DNA from: Tribonema minus
Taxonomy: Eukaryota; Sar; Xanthophyceae; Tribonematales; Tribonemataceae
DNA length: 64,000 nucleotides
Direction: 5' to 3'
Assembly: GCA_017506865.1 (NCBI GenBank)
Contig: JAFCMP010000024.1
Span: 1,116,001-1,180,000 of the forward strand
The notes below the pieces were generated by a model. That model was given only the letters and a program-made list of their open reading frames with translations. It was not told where the DNA came from and ran no database searches. Numbering within the stretch: the stretch's first letter is position 1; each line of letters starts with the position of its first letter. The translations under genes and the position numbers were made by a program. This document shows, piece after piece, positions 36,101 through 48,100 of this stretch.

Positions 36101-39100
36101 ACCAGTATCGCACATGCTCTCGGTCAACATCATGTTGCCATTCAAAATGCAGAGCACCCAGACACAAATTGGTAGATTTGGCGGCCATCGACGAATGCTT
36201 CATTGCGTCGCACCCATGGCACGGCAGCACCAGATGTCATGCAATGACCTGATGCGACTTCTTAGTTTCCTGACCAGCCAATGGCCCACTCCACTCGTGG
36301 TAAAGTCGGTGTCGGCAGCAAGCTCAGAATGTGCTCTCACACACACCTGTGATCATTCCACATGCTGTCGTTGACAGGTGGCAAGCTGGGAGGCGGAGCA
36401 GGAGCTGCCAGTGAGCAAGTATGCGGAGAACCTGCCAGTGGTAAGCAGCTGCGATTGGCGTGGTCCACACTATGTGAATGTGTGCGAATGGAACAGAAAA
36501 TATCATGTCGCAGAGCATTGCAATCTGAGCGGCGTGCATTGTGTCATCGCTTTCGTCATTGTTAGCGTGGTACTGGCCGCCCAAGCAGGAGGCCGTACTC
36601 AGACAAATGCTGGGACATTCCTTGTGGGGTGGGACGTTGGTGTAATTCTGTGTTGAGCACTCTGCAATAGCGACAAAGGCACTTTCAAGGTTTTGCTTGG
36701 GAACTGCAGCTTTGATCGCATGTTGACTGCCCATGCACGTCATACTGCCATCCCAGAACAGATGAGCCTGCGACTTGCCAACTTGTTACAGATTTATATC
36801 CATGTCTTTCTTTTGTGCCTTGGTCTCAATTACTGGTCAGCACATGCCAGGCCGCCGTGCGGTCCTCGCTGATTGTATGCCTCATATGGAGTCGCAAGTG
36901 AGCAATCAATTAAAGCTTATGATGTGTTCGGTCCTTGACGTATGGCATAGGCCCTCTATAGTCATTGGCACAAGCATCCGTCTTGCTGAGACAAACTCAC
37001 TCTGGGACACGTCCACGTTTGGATGCTGATGTTTGATGATCCATAATGGCACCGTCATTTGCAAAAAGCGCAGGCCGTTTGCAGGTTCCTGACTAATCAT
37101 CTTTTCTTCATGACTGCTCCGGCAATAACATGGTTTTATGGAATTGTCCTTGCCTGTGGTCACTGGCAGCGGTTTGCATATCGCGATGTACCGATTCAAC
37201 AGCTGCAAGCACGCAAACGAAGCGCACAGCTGATGCAGCAGATTTCGTTAATCGCCCCATTGGTCACTGCTGTTCATGGCTGTTGTGAGCAACCGGCCAC
37301 ATGGCATCAGGCGACAAGTCCTCCACATTCCAGTGCACCCATTGCAGCTTGACGGCAACGCGCCGTCGATTTACGCGTACGTGAAGCAGCGCTGCATTGC
37401 GCTGCCCACATCCCCTCATGACCCCCCTATGTTCACCCCTGCAGCGCTGCTCAAAGGTGCTGGCATACCCTCCTGCCCCCCCCCCCCCCCCCCCCCTTTG
37501 GCTCACCCCTAAGCCAAATACCGATTCTGACGCCTTTGCCAGCAAGTTGCCGTCTGTCTACCAGCACAGCGCGCTTCACGAAGTCGACGAAGTCGAAGGC
37601 GCTGCTGAGAATGTGCTCACAAATTTCACCTGAAGGTGATTGCTGGAATTTCATGCTCCCTCTGAACTGGTGCGTGCCTTGGCAGGAGGACAACGGCGTG
37701 CGCATCAGCAATGACCCGTCCTCGTGGAAGTGCGCCGACAGTGGCGTCACAGAGAACCTGTGGCTCAACCTGAGCACCGGGTACATCGGGTGAGCACTTG
37801 GCCATATACCACGGCTCTGCTTTTCAGTCTCACACTGCCCCCATGGGATATGCGTGAGTGGAGTGTGTTGGCTTAAGCTGTGCACCGGCAAGTGCGGTCA
37901 GCTCCTCTGCGAGCCGTGCTGAATTCTGCGGGATGAAGCCGTGATGACGCTGATCCTACCCCAACGCTAACCCTGAACCTAACATGTGCTGCACTGCCGC
38001 CACGGCTCGGCGTCTTCAGTGCACCCGCTCTGCACGCCTCTGCTGTGCGTGATGTGCTGCTGTGTTGAGTGAGATGAGACGTGCCGTTGTAACGAGTGAC
38101 AACTGCCACAGGGCTTGCGAGCGTCTGGTGCGGCAACGTGCATGACATGCACGCCTCAAGAACACGCATATTGACAAACATGCGTTTCATGGCGCAGGAG
38201 TTGATGGGATGTGCATTGTGCGATTGCTCTCTTGCGCTGGCCGCTGCTGCTGCTCAGGTCCGGGCGGAGAAACTGGGATGGGTCCGGCGGCAGCGGTGCC
38301 GCACTGAAGCACTACGAGGTGCGCTTGGCACCCTCAGACTTCTACGCACTTCTACAAAGTGCAGGCACGCCTGACGTTGTTGTGGTCGCACCCAAACGAG
38401 GCGCCAGAACTGAAGTACATTGCAATTGCAAATAAGCGCTTTGTGATGACCAGTAAGTACACATGACAGCTGTTGCAATGTAGCGAGCTGCCAGTTATGG
38501 CAGTTGCACTCGACGATACTCAGACCACAACATATTCACCTTAGCAGCACAGGACTGACGTCGGTCTGTAGCATTACTCACTTTAATGTCCACCTCTGTC
38601 AGCAACAGGCTAGTGAGCAGCAGCTCTCTATCGCAACAGGTCATGAGTCCTTGAGTCCTAGCTTACGCGTAGACACAAGGGTAAACTTTCTTAATCGCCT
38701 TTGAAGCAATCAAAATAGTTTACCCTTGTGTCTATCCGTAAGCCAGAACCCGTGACCTGTTGCAACGAAGAGAGCTGCTGCTCCCTAGCCTGTTGCTCGA
38801 CACCGACAGAGGCAGACATCAATGTGACCAACGCAACAGAAGACCAACGCCAGCTCCGTGCTGCTAGAAGTGAATGTATTGCGATCTGTGTACCGGCAAG
38901 TGTGTCTGCCGTAAGCACCAAGCGTGCCAACGGCAATGCGCACGTAACTGCCATATGCTCCAACAACAGCGCGTTTGCAGTGCCCGTGTTCACAACTGGC
39001 CTCTCGGGGCAAGAGTGTATGCTGCAATGCGGCAATGCGGCACTTGACGTCGACGGTGGACGCGTTAACTCATATTCATCAACGACAGCACCAATCACAG

Positions 39101-42100
39101 AGAACTCGCTGCGGGCCGTCGGCGCACTGTGCAGCGTCCCGTGCAGTGACGCGGTCACGCTTTGAAGGCGTGTGCATAAGACGCCGCTCCAACCTTCTTG
39201 GCCGCTTTGACGCACAGCGAAGCCGAAGGCGGACATCACTTCAGCGCTGCAGGCCAAGTGAACTCATACTTCAGAAGCATCCCTTTTCAGCCAGACCAAG
39301 TGCGGACAATGTGCTGTTTTGGCAGCGCCTGCTGATCTAGGCGGAGCCAAAACAACAATCTGCTGCGCATCACTGTGGCTGCTGCCGCCACAACGGCAGC
39401 TGACATGAAGTGCGGCTTCTGACTTCGCATTAACGTGCACCACCCCGTACTGCGGCGTGCTCCATGTATGCAGGAAACCGGCAGGAAGTACCCCCTGGCA
39501 GTCAAGCTGGGCACCATCACCGCACAGGTACACTGGCGCTGTACCTGAGCAGCCGCGTCTGTGCTTCAATGGGCACGATGCAAAGGATTGTAGAGCTCTA
39601 GGTGACAAGGTGTGGTTGGCCGCCAGTGCCTTCCACCAATAACCATGGTCGCCGCTGCTGTAGCAATTGGCCACGAGTGCTTCAATGTCGTGCGGCATGT
39701 TCTGATGCCATACGCATGACGTCACGTAGCTCGTTGCCAGCATTTGAAAACTCTGCAGCTTCCTCATCTGCACCCTGTTTTCAACCACTAACCCCTGCAT
39801 TGCTCATTTGCAGCGCTTTTTATGCCGTTCACGCCGGCACTTTGATTTTTGTGTCCGTTCACTGGTTTGGTTGCGAGGCATCGTCGTGGCACTGTCCGCC
39901 ATTTGACTGGTCGCTGTTACTTCGAAGTACAATTGTTCGCCATGTGAATAGATGCCTGCGATGACTGGAGGTGCAGGTACACTGCATCGCCAAGACGCTT
40001 CCTCTGCGCAACGCTGATTCCGCTCATGCTTGTGTGTTTGTGCTGATCTGGCTCTGTGCATGCAACACTGATTCCACTCACGAGTGTGCGTGTTTATTTG
40101 TGTTGATCTGGTGCAGGGGGCTGACGTGTACAGCTACGCTCCAGAGGAGGATTGCATGGTAAGCAAGCGCAAAACTTATCCATTACTGCGGATTGCACAA
40201 CGATTGAGACCTTTGTTCAAAACCAAAACACAAAACACGGTGAAAAACACGGTGAAAACGGTCAAAACACGGCAGAAAACACGATGCAAAACACGCAAAA
40301 CACGATGCAAAACACGCGGAGGATTGCATGGTGAGCAAGCAGGACTTGTTGGTTTTACACTGGCAGACCTTTGGGAGTGCAGTCTACAGCAGTGCTGTTT
40401 TTCTTTCTTATTGCGGCTGCGATGCGGGCTCCAGCAAGCAACCGTTGTGACGACGCACATGCATGGTATCTAGAATTGTGACGACACATATGCATGGTAT
40501 CTAGAAGTCGTCAGAAGCATGCAATGGATCAGGGTGGCGATTCTGAAGAAGCAAGTGATTCAGGCGGCTGGCGGGGGGTGTAACCCGCTGCTGACACAGG
40601 TGCTTTGAACGCTACGCCTGTCAGAATACACCGTGTTCTTGTGCGCATGACATGTCGATGAGCGCATACTTCGAGGTCTTGCATCCTGTCAGTTTCTGCT
40701 ATCGCTGTCGTCATACACGGTATGGTCGAGCATCGCTGACCAATCCAACGGCCACTTCTGCAAGTGGGCTGCAAGCGGGTGCTGTCACAATGACTTAGGT
40801 GCCCTGAGGATTGCCTTGCAGTCGTTGTTGCACGTTGCAATCGCTGATCTACGCACCCCCCTGCGACTGCCGCCGTCGCCACGCTTGTCTCCCTAGAGCA
40901 GTGGAAGGCAGAGTGCGACGCGTGGCATTAATTACTCTGTGCGGCTGACAGAGCGCTGCCTTTGACTTCTGATAACTATGTGACTGGTCTCTGACGCTCA
41001 ATCATAATTGACAGCGCCTGATTGATGTTCACCCTGGACTCTTGTGTGATGCGCGGCTGCTGGTCTGTACAGGTCAGGGATCCCAAGCTGGCCGAGCACC
41101 TGCACAGACTGTAAGTGGTCGCGCGTGCTGACCTTGCATGCTGATCATCTGGAGTACATCACGCACTTTGAGTGCATAGCTACGTCCAGCAAGTGATGTC
41201 ATGACCTAATGTGTACCACTGCTGGGTTCGCTACAGATATTGCGCCTGGCGCGTCGCTACTTCCTTTCAATGATCAAAGCTTTTGTGCGTGTGGACCTGA
41301 GACAGTCCGCACCATATGCTTGCAACACTGGTGCACTACAGTAGAGGGAAGTAGCCCATCATGAGAGTACCTGTGACACACTGCCACAGAGCTGAGAGCT
41401 GCGAGCAGCAACTGCCCTCCGTCTCCTGCTTAAGAGTGATGCGCTCCTGCAGCATGGTGCTGTGCTATCAAGCACAAGGCATGCTTTGATAGATAAGCGT
41501 CATACCCTCTCATTCACTCAGCACATATCGCACCGCGATACCGAACTTGCAGCACAGCTCGCCTTGATGGGTGTCCTCAACTCTGGGGCGTGCGTGAGGC
41601 GTGAGCAGCCCACCTATGCATCTGGCGTTGATGCGTTGACCTTCCTGGTACAAGGTCTTTTTCTTCATGACCCCCTTGTGTGCCCTCAATCATTTATGTA
41701 TCATGACAGCTCCAGCACTGCGCACGCGCAGCTGTTGCCTGCCGCCAGCTCGAACGTTTCACCTAAAGCGGGAAAGGAAGCTGTTGACTGCGCTTGTGGA
41801 CGAAGCGCTATGCACGGCGTGTTTGAAGCTGAAGCGCAACGTTGTCCCCAAGACGTGCCAGCACCCGCAGTGCACTAGGCACCCCAGCAATCTTCCTGCA
41901 GCAGCCAAAGTCGCACAGCTTGACCCTGCCGCACCGATCGCGCAGGAGGCCGGCGGGCTTGACATCCGCATGCACGTATCCCATGCCATGCATGCCGCTG
42001 TGCTGGAACGGGTCGTCTCACAATCGCCCTCCGCAAGGGCCTAGGACAAAGCTTCTGACGGTCGAGGGCAGTGTGGTCTTTGACACAGCGGTACACTGGC

Positions 42101-45100
42101 AGATGGAGCCACACTTTTTTTTTTTTGCGGTGGATGTCACATGAGCGTTCCTGGACCATGTTCTCCGCGCGCGCAGGGGGATAGACGCCATGTCCCTGCA
42201 GCGCACCGACAAGACCATGGCGGAGCTGGAGGTGGAGCTCAACAAGTCCTACGACTTCAGCAAGGTATGGGTATGGGCCATCGATCGGGGCTGTACGCTG
42301 CTTTTGTACAAGTCGATAGCGAGACGGGTCGACGCGTTGGCAGTTTTCGAGTCGCAAAGCATCCGTGGGCATTTATTTTCCGTTCACTGTGCCGTTGAAG
42401 CTGCACTTCCGTGATGAATGCATCATGGCACCAATGATGTGTAGAGCACCCTGTACATCCGCGCAATTTATTGCGGTCAGTGAGGTGTATACACAATGCA
42501 TCGTGGTCGTATGACTTCAGCAAGGTGTTGCCCCCCCCCCCCTCTCCTGTGCTGCGCCTGTGCGCATTCGCAAGAGGACAGCGACATGGGGGGGTGCTTG
42601 ACATGTGGCATCAACTCGCCAAGCGTAACTTTGAAGTATTTGAACTTTATCCGTAGCTCACTGTGCGCTTTAACTGCATGGCCAGTGACGCGACGTATGC
42701 AGGCGCCGATGGTGCTTGGTCATGCTCATTGGACGTTCTCACACTCTCCGAAGTAGTCCGCCAAATGTGCAAGTGCATTGGCTTCTGGCGCAGGTAACCA
42801 TGCAGCAGCGCTCACGACTCGTGACTCTAGTGACTCTCCCCTTCATGACGGCCCACAATATATGACTCATGACTTGCACACCGCTTGTGCCTCTCCGTGC
42901 CTGGGCCGCAGATCACGGAAGCCGGCAAGAAGTTGACGCCCCTGCAGGGCCCGGGCTACACGGGCCTCAAGAACCTGGGCAACTCGTGCTACATGAACTC
43001 ATGCCTGCAGGTTAGCACGCGCTGCTTCCATGGCACCTGCTTGTTGTTGTTGTTGTGTTGCCCTGTCATTAGTGCCCTCGTGCCATTTGGTCGCTCAACG
43101 GATGCTTGTTGCAACTGTTACGCCGGTATCGTCTCATGCAAGCATGGGCGGACATTAAGGGTCACCCTTAGCCGTGAAGTTGGTGCTCAAGCCTCTCAAG
43201 TCTTAATTCAAGAGTGTGTCAACGGCAAGCGTTGATTCTGTCCACCTGAGGAAGAATCCGCAGAGTATTTGCTGCATGCGAGCAGCTGTCCTGGCAATCA
43301 CAAACTGTTCGAGAAAACCTCATGCTCGAGTGGTCATGTGCATACTTTGTGCCACATGCTATTCACGGTTGTGTTTTAAATACTATTTGTGAGCATGCTG
43401 TCGGCTGCTGCTGTGTAGTTTGTGCATACCTGCCAGCAAGGCCACAGCTCAGATATCATGCATTGGACGCGTGTCACTAATTGATTCAGCGGGCAAACCC
43501 TGCACTACCTTCACACTAGCAGACGCAGACAGGCACGATGGGCACATCAGTTGCAAAGTGACGACAGCCGAACTGTACAGACTCTACTGAGTAATGACTA
43601 GCACCCATTTTTATACTGCACACATACGTGATCATCTCATTATGCTCATCATATGTAGCCACTGTGGACCACGCTGCGCTGCAACAGCCCATTCGCATCA
43701 GCCGCACTGTTCAGATCAGCGTCTCACGTGCGCATGCACATGACTGTTTTTGAGGGCGCTCATCAACCGCATCATCAGGGCTGGTCAAATCATCGCGCAA
43801 TTTCTACTTGAGCGGCCGCTGACACGATCGCGCACTGTTGATTCTCTTGCCACCTGTGCAGCTGCTCGGCGTACTTCCCGAAGTGGCCCAGCGCTACGGC
43901 GCAGAGGCGCAGCAGGTGCGCGCACATCTAGGGTTAGGGCAGTTCTCGGGCAAGTGTTGCCGGCGGAGCGTTGCTGCAAGTGGGTTAGAATGAGGGTCAG
44001 GTTTAGGTTTGTTTAGGGTTAGGTTAGGGTTAGGGTTAGGATTAGGCCTAACTGTACCCCAAACCTAACCCTTACCCTAACCCTAATCCTAACCCGAGTG
44101 TTGCCGGCGGAGCGTTGCTGCAAGTGGCAGGCCGGCATGCCGGCGACGCTCTTAGTAGACACTAGGGTAGGCGCGGAAGTCCCAGTGAGAGACGCTCACG
44201 CGCTCTGCTGCTGCGCACAAGCACGTGCTAACCACACAAAGCCCGTGGAGTGCTTGAAGTTGCTGTTCCAGCTGCGCTACAGCCGCTATACGGTATTGTG
44301 TGAGCTGTCGGCATCCCCTGCAAGCTTACCTACTGTAGCACCTGTCCTTTGCTCAGCATAGTACCGAACCTGCCAATGATTAGGCCCAGGAAACGTGCTG
44401 GCAGACAGAGTGAAACAGGTTGTTAGTCGGGCGCTGGCTGCGCGCAGTCAATTGCTATGATGCATGGGATGTAAGAGGTGCACGGACCCGGCTAGAATTC
44501 AAGGGCCAACATGCCGAATTGGACTCTCTGTGAGGTGAGCCAGGGAGGGCCTTGTTATGTGGTGAGCATGCTGGTACCTGCGTGTCTGGCGCTGAGCACC
44601 CATCGCGGCGCGCCCACCCATGCTCACCCTTACTCCCGCGCTGCGCATTGGCATTATCATCATGGCCGACTGGCGCCGTGAAACGTCAGCAGCCCCACGT
44701 TCCTCGGCTGCGTTTTCGCCCGCTCTGCCGCAGATCTTCCACGAGGCGCCGGCGGACCCCTCGAGCGACTTCCGCACTCAGGCAAGCCCTGCGCCACGCA
44801 GCGCATGGCGCGATTGTGTCGCCTTCACGCTGCGCTGATGGCATCTGCACCTGCCGTCGCGCTGACCTGCAGAGGCCGCGCTACAGGCGTCCATCGCGCA
44901 ACATGCGTTGAAGCCTGGCGCGCTCGCGCTTGCGAATGCTTGTGATCGCAGCCTGTGTGAAGTACCAGAGTATCTTCGCAGAGTATCGACCGATTCGCGC
45001 AACTGCCGTGTAGCCGTGGGTCACAGGCATGTGCTTGCATCTGAAGCTTTGCGCTATCTGCTGTACTGCGCTGTGGTCATTTGAGGCCAGGACACGACTG

Positions 45101-48100
45101 CTGATGCGCCATTCTGCGTCGTCACACGAGCTTGGTAGTCCATGGGCACAAGCTTGTTCTCATGTGGCGCTGAGGGTGGTGTGCAGTTGGAACCCTTTGA
45201 AAGTGCACAATGCGCTGTCCGACGGCACATGCAGATGGTCAGTATGACCCAAATAGGTGCCTTCTGGATGCCCGGGTACTTCTATGATTTTCGCACTTGC
45301 TGAGCACGGCTGCTCGCCATCAGCATTCATCAGTGCTTCAGCTGCACACCAGCAAGCAGCGTCTCTGATGGTGCGTGCCACAAAATTATCTATGGCATTG
45401 TTTACTGATGTCCCTTCCCCCGTCGCCGCCACGCGTGCAGATGGCCAAGGTGGTCAGCGGCATGCTGTCCGGCAAGTACTCGCAGGTGAGGCGTGCTACC
45501 CAGCGCTCAGCACCCAATCGGTACTCAACAAGGATTCTGCAGCTAGTCAAAGTTGCGTGTTGCTGTGAGAGAGCCGCAGGAGCTGCTTTCCCACGCAGAT
45601 TGAGCCAACTCACACGCTCTTACAGCGCGCGCTGCAGTTGTGGTGGTTGCGTGCAATCCTGGGAAACAGTTCACACACAGAAAAATGTTTGACATTGTGG
45701 CAATTTTTTGTATTACATATAGCATCCTCTCCGCATAGTTGGACATGTATGGAATTTGAAGCGTGAGTTGAAAGGTTACCCACCGCGTTAACACATTACA
45801 CTGAGCAATCAACGTGACAAAAACCAACAAATCAGTCGTGTAGTCCATGCCATATATCGGCAGGCAAGCACCTTGTACTTGTTGTGACGTCGCGGCGCTT
45901 TGTACTGATCCATGTGGGGGCGCCCTTTGGTGCGCCATGCGAGAGAAAGCCATTCTGCACAGCTCTCACATGGCCGGACCAGCATCATCTCATCTGCTAC
46001 CCATTGGTTGTGTCACTTTCTATGCAGCTTCCGGAAGAGGCCTCCGCATCCGATATGGAAGTTTCCCCGCCATCCGCTGAAGTTTCCGGCGGCGGCATCG
46101 TGGAAGAGGCGGCGCCGCGCATGTTCCGACAGCTTGTCGGCAGGGGCCACGCGGAATTTTCCACGGGGCGCCAGCAGGTGAAGTAAAATACGGTCTTTCA
46201 AAAAAAAGTCTTTAGTGTATTATATACTTCTTAAATAGAAGTAGTTAATAAATAGAAGTAGTTAATAACTATTAGTTATGATGCAGGAACTTCCGGCATC
46301 GTGGAGTAAAATAAAGTCTTTTCAAAAACGTCTATTGGACTCAAAATATAGTTATGATGTGACCGCCATGCGCCACTCGGAATGCTCCACAGGGCGCCAG
46401 CAGGTGACTGCAACTAATTCTGGTCCTCCGGAATTTTCCACAGGGCGCCAGCAGGTTATTGCAATTGAATTCTGGTCCTTAGCATCCAGCAGCTCATTTT
46501 TTTTGCGGCAACCGCACGGGCTTGTTCATTAATGCGACTGCGACATCGTTTTGTGTCTGCGGCGGAATGGGTCAGTTCTGTTTTGTTTTATGGAGTGTTT
46601 GTCAAACGTCGTTCGTAACTGCTGTCCCTCGATGCATACTTGAATTCAGATCGGCGCTCACTTGGCGTCATGTGGTCTTGTGGCACTTGCGCCAAGGCGC
46701 ACCAGCGCAATGCCAGTCTCCAACTGTGTGAAGCCTCAGCTGATAGTTGAGGTTTTCTTGAGCTACTGATCGCCGCTGCCTTTGCACGACCTGCTCCGAA
46801 CACGCCCGTTGATAGCGTCACTGCAGCAAGCACACGTGCAGCGTGATCATGAGGCTGCTGCGGTGAGCCACCATACTCGTATCAAGTACTTGTGTGCAAA
46901 ATACTTAAAGTACACTTTTACGCACTATGCAAAAAACTACAACACACCGATAATCAGATCTCAAGTGCTGTGGTGTGATGATCTTGTGGCAGGATGCTGT
47001 GGAGTACATGCAGCACCTGCTGCAGCTGCTGGAGAGGAACGAGCGGCGCGTCGGCGCCGACGGCGCCGCACTGCCCACGCACTCGCTCTTCCAGTTCAAG
47101 TGTGAGGACAGGTAAGGCTCTGCGCTTCACTTTCGATGACCTACACCGGCAGCTGCTCTGGGCACAAATAGTTCAGCTGGTCTTTACTTCAAGTTTTTGT
47201 ACTTCTCAAATGTGTCTGGAGGTGTTGTGGGCACGGCCGCTGCTGTGCCCGCCCCCATTGGTTTCGCTGCGCAAGACTCTCTCCCAGTTCGAGTATGAAG
47301 GCAGGTGAGAGCTTCCCGCAGCTGCACCGGCTCCAGCATTGATGCCCAACACTGCCACATGAAATTGGTGCTTGGCTGCTATGCCCTGGCCCCTTCCTCT
47401 TTCTTTCTCTGCGCAAACCTATTCCAAAAACCGGTTGCACCAGCGGTGGTGTGCGCTGGCGGCCGAAGCGCATGCGCTGCTGCGATGGGCAGCAGGTCTT
47501 GCGTTTGCAACGTTGGTTGTCATCTGCATCAACGAAAGGTGCAGGAATTCAACGCTCACTTTCAGGAACATAGAGCCCATGTTGAAGTGTATGTAGTGTC
47601 GTCGGCTGTCGGCAAGACAGTGCTACGACAAATATTACTGGTCACAGTGCAGCGCTTACGATGCCGCGCCGGCAGCGTGCGGGGCTGCGCGCCGTGCGCC
47701 CTTGCGTGAACGCTCTTATGGGTGCTGAGCCGGGTCACGAGTCGTCATACGCTCGTGGCGCGCATTCCAATTGACTCAGCACGCTGCGCCTTGACGGCAC
47801 ACACATTGATGGTTGACGCATTTGCTGAGCGCTGATGCTGCGACGCCGCCTGCGCGCTGCGCCGCGCCCGCAGGCAGGAGTGCATGCGCACCAACATGGT
47901 GCGCTACCGCGAGGGCGCCAAGGAGAACGTGCTGTCGCTCAAGGTGCGGTTGCGTATGTATGTATATGTGCCTGTGCGTACCTTGGTCGGATCGTCTATG
48001 CATTCTCTCAAACCAGGCTTGAGTACTGACAGCAGCGACTGACTGCACGCGCTCCGGCGACCAGGTACAAGGAGCACGCAGCGTTCTTGTGTGCCACCGT

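Noticed and set aside
37345-37459. Possible extra USP5 exon ([11 protein letters not shown]...) in intron 4
   Set aside because: It has a TTGCAG acceptor and phase 0 start, but exon 4 joins exon 5 with good alignment to USP5 without it. A rare cassette exon cannot be excluded.
43984-44096. A chromosome end or telomere fusion point
   Set aside because: USP5 exons continue in frame on both sides and the block is short and inverted, so this is interstitial.
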